Below are positions 28,649 to 37,446 of a DNA stretch of 64,000 bases, piece after piece. The translations under genes and the position numbers were made by a program. The first letter of the stretch is position 1. The number at the start of each line of letters is the position of its first letter. Below the pieces are notes generated by a model, which saw only the letters and a program-made list of their open reading frames with translations, was not told where the DNA came from and ran no database searches. The stretch is from Effrenium voratum. Taxonomy: Eukaryota > Sar > Dinophyceae > Suessiales > Symbiodiniaceae. The DNA is taken from the NCBI GenBank assembly GCA_963377175.1, contig CAUJNA010000578.1, positions 1 through 64,000 on the forward strand, read 5' to 3'.

Positions 28649-29976
28649 GTGTTCAGGTGCCAGTCCGGTGTTGCCATCTGCACTGACTGTACGCATTCGC
28701 AGCTATCCTTTTTTGCCGCTCAAACCGCCCTCAAGCATTCGTTACTGATGCACATGGATCGCGATCGGCTACAGGACGTCCTGACAGAAGCCAGGGTCCC
28801 TGAAGGCCTGCGGGACCTCGTTTTGGCCAGAGGTTTCGACTGCCCGTCGGACTTCGCCTTTGCCTTCCCCAACATTGCGGACTTGCAGCCTTTCATACTT
28901 TCTGCCAGGGACTTCTGGACAGCCAACAACATAGAAGATCCAGAATCTAGTGTGGCAGCCGCGCGCCTTAGGAAAGCCCTAGCCGAATGCCATCGGCTCA
29001 GCCTGCGCTCAGAGCCTCCCGCACCGGCCGCCAGTTCCGGATCGCCATGCATGCAGCCCAATCAAATCGCATCTTGGGCAGAGCACTTGCCACCCAAGCT
29101 CACATCCGAACGCGTGTCCAGCCTGATAGAAGCCTTCAAATCCAACTACCCAGGCAAGCTGCTGGACGCGGACACCACGCCGCTCGTGCACGAGGGCCTG
29201 AAGCCCGGGCAATCCCTGAAGTGGGTGCCCTGGCAATATCGCCTTTCATCACGGCAATACCAGGAGCGCATGGAAGCAAAGTCAGCCCGAGCGGTCCGCT
29301 CGGAGTTGCAGCTCCTGAGCCAGGCCTTTTTCGACGACACGCCAGAGGTCTCTGTGGAGCACCACTCGCTGGCAGCGGGATGGCTCACCCGTATCCAGAC
29401 AGTGTTTCGCAATGCCCTAGCCCTGTGCCAAGCAGCGCACCTGTCCAACCTCAAGGCCTTCGACAAGAAGATAGCCGATCTGTGTCTCACACAGCCAGAT
29501 CCGAACCTAGGCCTTCGCACGGTGAATACCAAGAGCTTCTGTCGGCCGATCGCAAGCTCTGGGCAGCCATATCCGACCTTCTGGGGCAGCAATGGTCCCT
29601 GGATGATGCCTTGTACGAACTGACGCACATGAGAAACGATGTGCACAGCCTTCTACAATTGCGCCCCAAAATGTCCAAGCCATCCGTGCCAGCACCTCCA
29701 CGCCCTGCAGCACCAAGACAAAGGGCACCCAAGCGCGACCTTAAGCCAACCCGCATGCCTTCACGCCCCGCCAAGAAAGGCAAGGGCAAATCCAAAGGAG
29801 CCTCGCCTTCGCCAAAGCCCAAGGCAGATTGGTGCACTACATACAAAGGTAGAGAGGTTTGCCGGCGTTACCAGACAGGCAGTTGCACTAATGACCACTG
29901 CCCTTTCGCCCACGTGTGTGCCATAGTAGGTTGCCAGCAAAAGCACCCTGCCATGGACCACAATAAACACACGTGA
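28649..29976 (+). pseudogene. gag-like protein of element 2 with CCCH finger (one frame change)
   Basis: From about 28748 (MHMDRDRLQDVLTEARVPEGLRDLVL) the frame is open to about 29510 with a helical body (ALALCQAAHLSNLKAFDKKIADL). It then continues one frame over as EYQELLSADRKLWAAISDLLGQQWSLDDALYELTHM, a Lys/Pro/Ala-rich basic tail (RPAKKGKGKSKGAS) and a finger VCRRYQTGSCTNDHCPFAH (C-x7-C-x4-C-x3-H) followed by VGCQQKHPAMDH. A basic tail plus CCCH finger is a nucleic-acid-binding end, as in gag. The N-terminal VPEGLRDLVL...DFAFAF block matches element 1. Ends at 29974-29976, 40 bases before the polyprotein frame. Confidence 0.65.
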
Positions 29977-30015
29977 AACAGCCCGGATCTTGGACCGGCG
30001 CAGGATCGGGCAGCC

Positions 30016-33000
30016 ATGCCTCCGCCGGCCTTGCCCCACGACGGGACTCATGAACCATGTTCACCCTCGCAGGGGCCAGGGCGAACGGCCCTGACGCCAG
30101 CCTTGCCTGCAGCACACCATAGCGAACCCAGCCCTAAGCCTGCGCCACATGTGCCCGCACAGGCAAGCTCATCATACTTGCACTTGCACCCAGCCTCCAA
30201 GCGACTCTTTTTGGACGTGTTTGCAGGTAGACTGCACCCAGTGACGTCAGCCGCCATTAGCCTCGGCCTTGACTGCTTTGAGCCTTTTGACCTCGATGGT
30301 GATGCAGCGCACAACATCCTGGATGACCGCGTCTTCGAGGCACTCCTCAGACTCTGCTGGTCAGGCATCGTGGCCCTGATCATGCTTGCCCCGCCTTGCA
30401 AAGAGTACTCCAGACTCAAACTTCGCCCGGGCGGGCCCAAAGCCTTGAGAACGCCGCAGCACATGGACGGAGTCCCCGGCCTTTCGCCCGCACAGCGTAA
30501 AAAATTGCTGGATAGCAAAACCATCCACAACCGGGGTAGAGCCCTGTTCAGAGCAGTGGTCTCCAAAGGGGGCGTGGGCATTTGGGAGCAGCCACCATCA
30601 GCCATGTCCTGGTTGGAAGAGGCTAACTTCCAAATGCTGCGTGATCACCAGTGTGCCCTGGTGTGGGTAGATGCCTGCATGCACGACAAAGCCTTCGCTA
30701 AGTCATGGGCATTCGGCAGCAACAGTTCGAAGGTACAGGCCCTGCAGGCCCGCTGCAATCACCCTTCCCTGGCCCTGCAATTGGCCCAAATAGGCGTAGG
30801 AAGGGTAAGTAAAACAGGCTCCTTCCGGCAAGCACTGCCATTGCACTCTAACTGCCCTAGCACCGTCACCTTGGCGCCTTGCAGGCTCCCCACCTGTGAT
30901 GGAGCAGGAATGCACTCCTCAGCAGATTGGTGTCTCCCCAAACCCGAGCACCCTTTGCAGGCAGTCGCCAGGCCCTGGCTGCACTGGATGCATGAGCGCA
31001 AACTCGTGCCACGTATCCTGGCACACGTCAACAGCGGTTCCTCGGACTGCCCACTCTCGCCCTCCGAAAGCCTGGAAGCGGCAACTCTAGCGTATACCGC
31101 GTTAAAACTGCCCTGCCCTTCAGATATGAGCCCCGAGGCAGGACAGCCATACCGACTCCACCTGCTGCATGCCCTGGCCAAATCTTGGGGTGACCCAGAC
31201 ATGGCCCTCCTTCCATTTTTGCAGCACGGAGTGCCGACAGGAGCCGTATCAGCCTTGCCTCCAAGCCTTCAATGGCCAGCAAAGAAGCCAGACTCCATGC
31301 CGCAGCCGGATCTGGAAATTTGTGAAGGCAACTGGAAGATGGCCGAAGACGAGCCAGAAACCGTGCAAGGTTTGCTGCGCAAGGAAATTGCTAACAACTG
31401 GATTGTTGAAACCAGCTTTAGCATAGCCGACGCTCGGGAAAAATGGCCCTTAGGCATTGCCGTGGGCAAGCTAAATGTCGTGTTCGCCGAAGGCAAAGAA
31501 CCTCGCCTTGTCTTGGATAGCACCGTGTGCCAGGTCAATACTAGATGCCATTTGCCAGAGCGCCTTAGCTTGCCCATGGCATCTGATTTGGCGCTGTCCA
31601 CGCAGCCAGAAGACACTCCAGGTGCCTTCATAGGCGCCAGCATTGACTTTAAAGCCGCACACAAACAAGTGCAGGTCCGCCCGGAAGAACATGGCCTTCT
31701 TCTCTTCGCCTTTCAAGGGAAGCTCTACCACTACAGGGGGTGCCATTTTGGGGGCCGTTTCTCGGCCTTCTGGTGGCAGCGCACCGGCGCTTTCTTGCTT
31801 CGTCAGGTGCATGGGTTGCTAGCCTGGAAGCCACACAAAGCCTTTCTCTTTGTGGACGACCTGCTCTGTGCACTCGTCCGGGATAGCGCACCAGACATGT
31901 TTGCCTTGGTGGTGCTCTTCTTTTGTGCCATTGCAGCACCCATTTCGTGGAAAAAGGTGCAATTCCAGGATAGCCTGGTTTGGTGCGGTTGGGAGATCAA
32001 CTTCTCTCACGACACCATTCAGCTCATGTCCGCAAAACTGGCCAAGCTGGACGCCTTGATCAAATCCCTGCTGGGAAGCCGACGTGTGCCTCGCAAGACA
32101 CCCGAGCAGTGCATAGGCCTGCTGATTTGGGCCACCAGCATTGCCCTGCACCTTAGGTCCTGGCTGGCACCGCTTTACGCGGACCTCAACAGCCCACCAG
32201 GCTCCATGCACTCAATACCACCGCAAATGTGGTCGGCCTTTCGAGCATCCTTGACAAAGGACCTCAAAACTAGCCACAGCCTGCCGGGATTGTGGATCAC
32301 AGCGGGCTCCAAAATCTTGGAAATTTCAGGCCGCACCTTGCATTGCTTTGAAGACATTCCGCGAGTGCCTGGCACTAGCAAGCCCACATGGGTGCGCATC
32401 GCAGACCCCAACAACCCATACACCAGCCTTTCCAAGTCAAGCCAACAGTGCCTTACTTGGCTGGCGTCGTGCTTTCGACACTCGCCCATTCAGCCGTTGG
32501 CGCGGCCACGCCAGCTGCAAGCTCTGGCTGCCGCCGACGCGTGTGCCGAAGATGAAATGGTGGGGATTGGGGGCTGGGCAATCACATCCTCCCAAGTGGT
32601 GTGGTTCGCCGAGACCTGGAACATGCAAGACATAAGAGCCGTGTGGCCTTGCCTTGTCAAGCCAGCACAGCGGTATATTGCATGCTTTGAAACACTTGCA
32701 CAGTTAGCACTGCTGCAAGCAACCCACAGCCACATTGGTGGTGGGCACTACTCGTTTTGCATGCCTTCCGGCACGGACAATTCCGCCACGGAAGCAGCCT
32801 TAACAAATTGTTCACGACCTCATGGCCGTTGCAACTTTTTGTGCAGTTAACAGCCTTCTGGGCTCACGCTCACAACGTGCTGCTGCAGCCAACGCACGTT
32901 CCAGGAAGGTGCAATGATTGGGCAGACGATCTCAGCAGAGGTCGGTTGGCCCGGTTCAGCCATCGCCCTGAAAGTCGCATGCGCTTCAGCCCTGCAAGCC

Positions 33001-33098
33001 TGGCGATGTCGGGCCGAGGCATTCAACTGTGTCCGATGCATGCGCCCTGGCGTCCGGAACATTTGGCAGCAGCTTCCATCGTCGCTGAGCCAGCCTAG
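30016..33098 (+). CDS. element 2 polyprotein: C5-MTase-like + RT + RNase H
   Basis: 944 codons open to 32850, plus a C-terminal end in the next frame to 33098 (change near 32805). Residues about 64-71 LFLDVFAG (motif I-like), 126-128 PPC (motif IV), 191 EQPPSAMSW (motif VI-like), and ACMHDKAFAKSWAF...CNHP form the methyltransferase-like part. RT: RLVLDSTVCQVNTRCHLPE, SIDFKAAHKQVQV (motif A, about 543), GCHFGGRFSAFWWQR (motif B), FLFVDDLLCA (motif C, about 612-615), VWCGWEINF. RNase H: AADACAEDEMVGIGGW (about 840), FETLAQLALL (about 892), GTDNSATEAA (about 921) and NDWADDLSRG in the shifted end. No protease. The long intact stretch from MT through RT argues for recent function. Expression relative to gag is unclear. 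Confidence 0.85.
30190..30930 (+). other. C5-methyltransferase-like domain inside element 2 polyprotein
   Basis: Sub-region of the polyprotein. The DVFAG, PPC and E(Q/N)P motifs occur with spacings of 59 and 65 residues, close to the 64 and 72 of element 1. The Cys after Pro-Pro is kept in both copies and is the position of the catalytic nucleophile in C5 enzymes. A QxRxR motif VIII was not found by eye, so catalytic competence is uncertain. The domain lies N-terminal to RT, unlike the DAM-like N6-adenine methylase placed after RNase H in classical DIRS elements. Confidence 0.6.
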
Positions 33099-33358
33099 CC
33101 TGCATCCGACTTAGCCTTCTGAGCCCATATCTGCCGTTGCCTTGTCAGCCAGAAAAACTGGCAATGTCAGCCAGCCGCTTACACAAGCCGCTCTGACCAG
33201 GAAAAAGTGCAGTCACCGCATGCCAAGCTGTTCACAACACAGCAAGCATGGTGACCCTAGCATCTGCCCTGCCAGGTACAACCCCACTCTGAAGGGCGGG
33301 TGATGAGGCCTTCGGCCCAGCTGGTTCGCTTTTACCGGGGTTGCCTGAAACACTGAAG
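33099..33358 (+). other. element 2 3' untranslated stretch before B1
   Basis: 260 bases from the last pol stop to the B1 repeat. No coding. It ends with CACTGAAGGG immediately before the G run that opens B1. Confidence 0.5.
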
Positions 33359-33519
33359 GGGGGGTCAATGTGCCTCCTGCTCCAGGCGCACTAGTGCCCT
33401 GGAAGCAGTGCAACTTTCAGCAATCCCGGTAAAAAGAACTGCGGCCGCTTCGGACGAGCTTTGTTCTTTTGAGGTTTCATGTTTGGGTTCAAGCTAGGAG
33501 CAGTGCGACATGCCTTAAC
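33359..33519 (+). repeat. element 2 terminal repeat B1
   Basis: 161 bp from a run of six G through TCAATGTGCCTCCTGCTCC to TGCGACATGCCTTAAC. Identical by eye to 33875-34035, offset 516 bases. It lies 10 bases before A2. Confidence 0.9.
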
Positions 33520-33529
33520 GCTTAGGGTT

Positions 33530-33625
33530 TCTTTTCCCTTGTGTTTAGGGCATGTGGTGAATCGAACTATGGGTTGGCCGTTTTGCTCCTAGCCTTGACC
33601 CAAACCTGCGGTTTCATTTCGAAAC
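33530..33625 (+). repeat. element 2 terminal repeat A2
   Basis: Copy of the left-end repeat A1 (22311-22406), 95 of 96 bases equal. It sits between B1 and B2. Confidence 0.9.
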
Positions 33626-33874
33626 CCACCCACCCACCCTGCATTGCCCTATGCCAGGCTTTGCCAGGATAGACAGCAGTTTCTCTGCACTTTCGTGGGT
33701 CGCCTCCGGGCACTGTGGTCTCCGGACTAGGTCTCCGGACCAAAATCGGTCTCCGGACCTCGAGTCTCCGGACTGTCGGTCTCCGGACCTTGGGGCGTGG
33801 GCACGCGTGCCGCGCCCCCCCAAGCACTGCATTTACGCGCAAGGACACGCATTGTTTTTGCCTTTTCACATTTC
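33626..33874 (+). repeat. A2-B2 spacer with five TCTCCGGAC units
   Basis: 249 bases without a match at the left end. It contains five TCTCCGGAC units (four of them GGTCTCCGGAC) at about 33717-33791, each centred on the palindrome TCCGGA, and a CCACCCACCCACCC stretch at its start. These might be binding sites or a plain minisatellite. Confidence 0.7.
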
Positions 33875-34035
33875 GGGGGGTCAATGTGCCTCCTGCTCCA
33901 GGCGCACTAGTGCCCTGGAAGCAGTGCAACTTTCAGCAATCCCGGTAAAAAGAACTGCGGCCGCTTCGGACGAGCTTTGTTCTTTTGAGGTTTCATGTTT
34001 GGGTTCAAGCTAGGAGCAGTGCGACATGCCTTAAC
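33875..34035 (+). repeat. element 2 terminal repeat B2 (right end)
   Basis: Second copy of B1. Immediately after its last bases CCTTAAC the interrupted LINE coding sequence resumes, which sets the right border of the element. Confidence 0.9.
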
Positions 34036-34340
34036 TGCGTCTTTCGTCCGCGTCCGCGCTCGCGCTCGGGCGCGTGAAGTCCCCCTTCCCTTCCGCTCAT
34101 CCACGGCTGCCGCCTTCGTTGCTCGCTGGTCAGCGCTGGCCGGTCTGGCTTTGGCGGCCTGGGCCGACCTCAGCGAGCTCCTCGCCGACTCGGCTTGCCC
34201 GCCACCCGTGGCGCCCCCGCCCCTCCTTCGTGCCGGCCCACGCCGCTTGTGTCCTAGTGCCCGGGACTCCTCCTTAAGCACATGTTTCACCGCTTGGGCA
34301 GACGCAAAAAAGTGCGTGAGAAAAAAACATCGCCAAGAGC
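34036..34340 (+). mobile_element. LINE fragment (h), right part, with A-rich tail
   Basis: It reads ASFVRVRARARAREVPLPFRSSTAAAFVARWSALAGLALAAWADLSELLADS, the continuation of the LINE segment broken at 22310 (compare FVQRLARARARSVP...SAAFARRWSSFLAAGA in copy f). It ends with the tail-like GACGCAAAAAAGTGCGTGAGAAAAAAA at 34311-34337, the 3' terminus of that LINE. Confidence 0.65.
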
Positions 34341-34730
34341 CCCGAGGCGTGCGGCTTAGTTGATCGCTTGGTGCGCCTCCGGGCACTCCGCGCGCCTCCA
34401 GCCGTCCGCCGCGCAGCCGAGGCCGGTTGGCGCCGCAGGTGGTGGGCACGCCTTGCAGCGCGCCCTCGCTTCCACTCTGCTCGGAGGACGTTGGCTTTCC
34501 CCCGCGCGGCCGGCTGCGCAAGGAGAGCCCGACCTCGCCGATGTCCTTGCTTTGGCTGGCCCGTCCGGGCCCAGCCTTCTGCCTTTGCGCGGCTAGTCGC
34601 CACGTCGGCGCGCGCGCGCTTCGTTCGCCTTTCTCGGCGGCCGTTTCGGGTGGGGGGGGTTGAGGGTTCCCTTGGTCTCACTGCCGCTGGACGGAAAAAG
34701 GCGTGCGTTAAAAAAAAAAACTCTAGCCTG
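34341..34730 (+). mobile_element. LINE 3' end fragment (i) with A-rich tail
   Basis: VRLRALRAPPAVRRAAEAGWRRRWWARLAAR again resembles the last LINE coding block. It ends with GGAAAAAGGCGTGCGTT and a run of A at 34693-34720. The copy begins directly after the tail of (h), so LINE 3' ends are stacked head to tail here. Confidence 0.55.
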
Positions 34731-34920
34731 GCTGCGCGGGTCAAGGCGCAGCAGCTCGCCCCACGTGAAGGACGCAAGCAGGGAGAACATGCTCGCCCGG
34801 GAGCTGTGGTCGAAGGCGCCCACCCCATCGACGGACAGCGCTGTGGCTTCGTGGTCAGCCTTAGTGGCCGCCCGCGAAATGCGTGCCAGGCATTCTGTGC
34901 TGGCGCGGGTGGAAGGGGCG

Positions 34921-35000
34921 TATTGAAATGGGGATCTTACAGTCAAAACACACACGGGCATACACACACACAGAAGAACACGCACAAACACACATTAAAG
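34921..35000. repeat. CA-rich simple repeat
   Basis: Interrupted CACACA/CACACG stretches over about 70 bases. No other feature is visible. Confidence 0.6.
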
Positions 35001-35079
35001 GCCATTGCACATGGCGGCCTCACTGCGCGATGTTGGACACCTTGGGGGAGGTTGTAGGACTCGGGTACGCTCCGGGGGT

Positions 35080-35600
35080 GCGGGTGTCCGCTGGAGCGTG
35101 CGGCCGCACGCGTTTGCAAAGAAGCTGGGGCAAAAGTCACCTCCAACACACCCTTGCGGACTTAACTCAAGTTGATCGGACGATAGGCGTCTGGAGGTCG
35201 TGGCCAATGGCCTCCCACTGTGGGGGGGGCAACTTGCAGCAACCTGCAGCAACTTGCAGTAGCCCGTTCGGCGCGGGGGTCGCGTGGCTGGTGTTGCCCT
35301 CGCCCTGGCACACCGTCGCAAAGAGCGGGCCTACCCAGAGTTCGTGCGGCACGCAGATGCCGGTCGGCCGTGCTTGCAGTGGAGGTTGGCGGGCGAGTGA
35401 TGAAGCCGCCTCCTTCATCCGGTCCTTGGCCCCTCGCCCGGGCACTGAAGCCCCAGCTCGGTTTCGCTTTTCTGACCAGGTGGTCGGCTCAGCTGACCCA
35501 AGCCAGGCTGCCGGGCCCGAGCTGCAATGTTGGGGGTGGCACAAAGTTTGCAATGACATTTGCCGTGGTCTCCCTGCTTTGAAGTTCGTGCACTTGTGTT
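35080..35600 (+). mobile_element. LINE ORF2 C-terminal fragment (j)
   Basis: DRRLEVVANGLPLWGG (about 35180-35225) and RRKERAYPEFVRHADAG match copies (f) and (h). TCAGCTGACCCAAGCCAGGC and neighbouring bases near 35485-35530 match fragment (g). It has several frame breaks and a duplicated TTGCAGCAACCTGCAGCAAC stretch at 35230-35262. Confidence 0.6.
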
Positions 35601-36690
35601 TGCGGGGGACACCACCATGGATGACATGACAACGGCAACAAGCATGGCTACCACACCCACTGTGGTTCCGTTTCGTTCAGCTGCATGGCCACGCCAGCCT
35701 CCGTGGTGGCGGCTGTGACGGTTGGACATCTCCTCAATGCTTGAAGGCTTGCACGATCCGTTTTCCTCCCAGGTCCCGCCAGCTTGACGTGATGCAAAGA
35801 CATGCGCCGCTGGACTTTTGCTTCCGCCTTGACCAGACCGGCATCCTTCTTGTGGGTGGCTGCCCCACAACAGAGCAGTGCACCCTTTTGAAGTCTTTTG
35901 AACCGCGGAATGGTCGCTTAGTTTTTAGGTGTTTGAGGTTTCGAAGCCGAAAGAGGCTTGGCCCACTTGACTTATGACGGATGCGAGCTGCTCCTGTCAG
36001 CAGCGGATTCATGTTGACTGCCTGTCCCATGAGTCCCTCTTATTGTACCGTTTATTGGTGGTTTGTTAGTCTTTGCGGGGGAAAAGCTTGCTGGCAGCTG
36101 CTGTCTGACCGGTGTCCGTCCAAATTCGTGCAACTTTACACGCTGCCTGGTTAATCGCATTTTTCAATGGCATCGACGGTTCCAAGCAAAATATTTTTTG
36201 CAACTCCAGATGGACGTCGCGTTGGTGATGGAGTTTCGAGGCGAAGCCATTGGAGCTCAGAAAGGCTATTTTTTCCATTTCGGTCAAGTCGAGTATTTTG
36301 TTTGTTTTTAGACGTGAGGTTGTTTTATTGGATCATTTGCTTCATTTGCTCGTGATTTGGTCGTTTAAAACCACTTTTTTAAACTTGTTTGGCCGTATGG
36401 CCGTGTGACAGTTTTCCAGACAAAACTTTTTGACAAACTGCAGGCACATTTTTTTCCGTCGCTGTGATGGAGGTGTCATTATGAGATTCGCGATGCTTTG
36501 TGTGCCCGTGTGCGTCATGCCTTTACGTTTGTCGCTATGTATGTTGCAAGGTCTGTGTGGGGTCTTGTTTGGACGATGTGCGAGGCGCGCCGTTGTTCGT
36601 TGCTGGAAGAAGAAGGTGAGTTTGCGAATCCAAAAGCGGGCCCACGTTTTTGTTTGTTCTAGGTATGGCGCGGCCGTTTTGCTGCGTGGT
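35601..36690. other. no gene seen
   Basis: Composition shifts from GC-rich LINE sequence to AT-richer, T-rich DNA. Frames at 35741-35977 and 36063-36311 are short and carry no recognised motif. This may be the edge between the transposon pile and host intergenic DNA. Confidence 0.4.
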
Positions 36691-36694
36691 GCTG

Positions 36695-36931
36695 GGGTCA
36701 GTCGGTCGGTCGGTCGCCCGGTCGGCCAGTCGGTCGGTCAGTCGGCCCAACCCTAAACCAGCCTTTAAACAAAAAAACAATCCTAAACCAGCCCCACACC
36801 AACCGTAAACCCGCCCTAAACCAAACCTCAAACCAACCCCAAGCCAACCCTAAACCAATCCTAAACCAGCCCCAAGCCAACCCTAAACCAACCCTAAACC
36901 AACCCTAAGCCAACCCTAAACCAACCCTAAG
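36695..36931. repeat. GGTC microsatellite and telomere-like CCCTAAACCAA array
   Basis: 36695-36745 is built of GGTCGGTCAGTCGG units. 36747-36931 is an imperfect array of 11-base units CCAACCCTAAA. On the other strand this contains TTTAGGG, the telomere repeat type reported for dinoflagellates, extended by TTGG. It is internal, not a chromosome end. A related but weaker stretch is at 47690-47800. Confidence 0.75.
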
Positions 36932-36937
36932 CTTTGA

Positions 36938-37446
36938 CACTTTCACACTCCCACGCTTCCATACTTCCATGTTTGCACATGTCCTACACACGCTTCCATC
37001 TGTCCATACCTCCATACGTCCACACTTCCACAGTTCCACAATTCGACACTGACACGCATCCACACTTGCCACAGCCGCATTTCCACACTACTAACAGTCC
37101 AGTTTGGTATGCTTCCACTTGCGCGGTGGAAGAAGTTGCAGTGTGGAAGCGTGGAAGCAAATGCAAGTGTGGAAGTGTGGAAGAGTGGAAGTAAATGTAA
37201 GTGTGGAAGTGTGGAAGTGTGGAAGTAAATGCAACGGTGAAAGTGTGCCACTGTGAGTGTGGAAGGCTGGAATTGTGGAAGAATGGATGTGTGGAAGTGT
37301 GGAAGTAAATACTGCGGTGCAAGTCTGGAAGTGTGGAAGTGTGGAAATATGGAAGTATGGTAGTGTGGAAATCTGGAGTTGTGGCAGCTTGGAAGTGTGT
37401 AAGTGTGGAAGTGTGGAAGTGTGGAGGTGTGGAAGTGTGGAAGTAA
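36938..37446. repeat. inverted pair of GTGTGGAAG minisatellites
   Basis: The left arm (about 36938-37090) is made of CACTTCCA/CATACTTCCA units. The right arm (about 37130-37446) is made of the complementary TGGAAGTG/GTGTGGAAG units. The arms could pair as a long imperfect hairpin with a loop near 37100. Frames through it on both strands are repeat artefacts. Confidence 0.75.

Larger units (their letters stand above)
22311..34035 (+). mobile_element. element 2: near-complete YR retrotransposon with split direct repeats
   Basis: 11.7 kb. Left repeat A1 (22311-22406) recurs as A2 (33530-33625) with one difference in 96 bases. B1 (33359-33519) and B2 (33875-34035) appear identical over 161 bases. 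The order A1 - genes - B1 - A2 - B2 is the split-direct-repeat layout of Ngaro/PAT-type YR retrotransposons. A 249-bp stretch between A2 and B2 has no left-end match. Contents: small membrane/Zn ORF, 127-bp tandem array, two unknown ORFs, tyrosine recombinase, gag with CCCH finger, and a methyltransferase-RT-RNase H polyprotein. There is no DDE integrase and no protease. Flanks are two halves of one LINE. Near-identical repeats suggest fairly recent insertion, though YR, gag and the RNase H end each need a frame change. Confidence 0.9.

Noticed and set aside
36747..36931. True chromosome end
   Set aside because: The array is short and imperfect, has an 11-base unit and continues into genic DNA on both sides.
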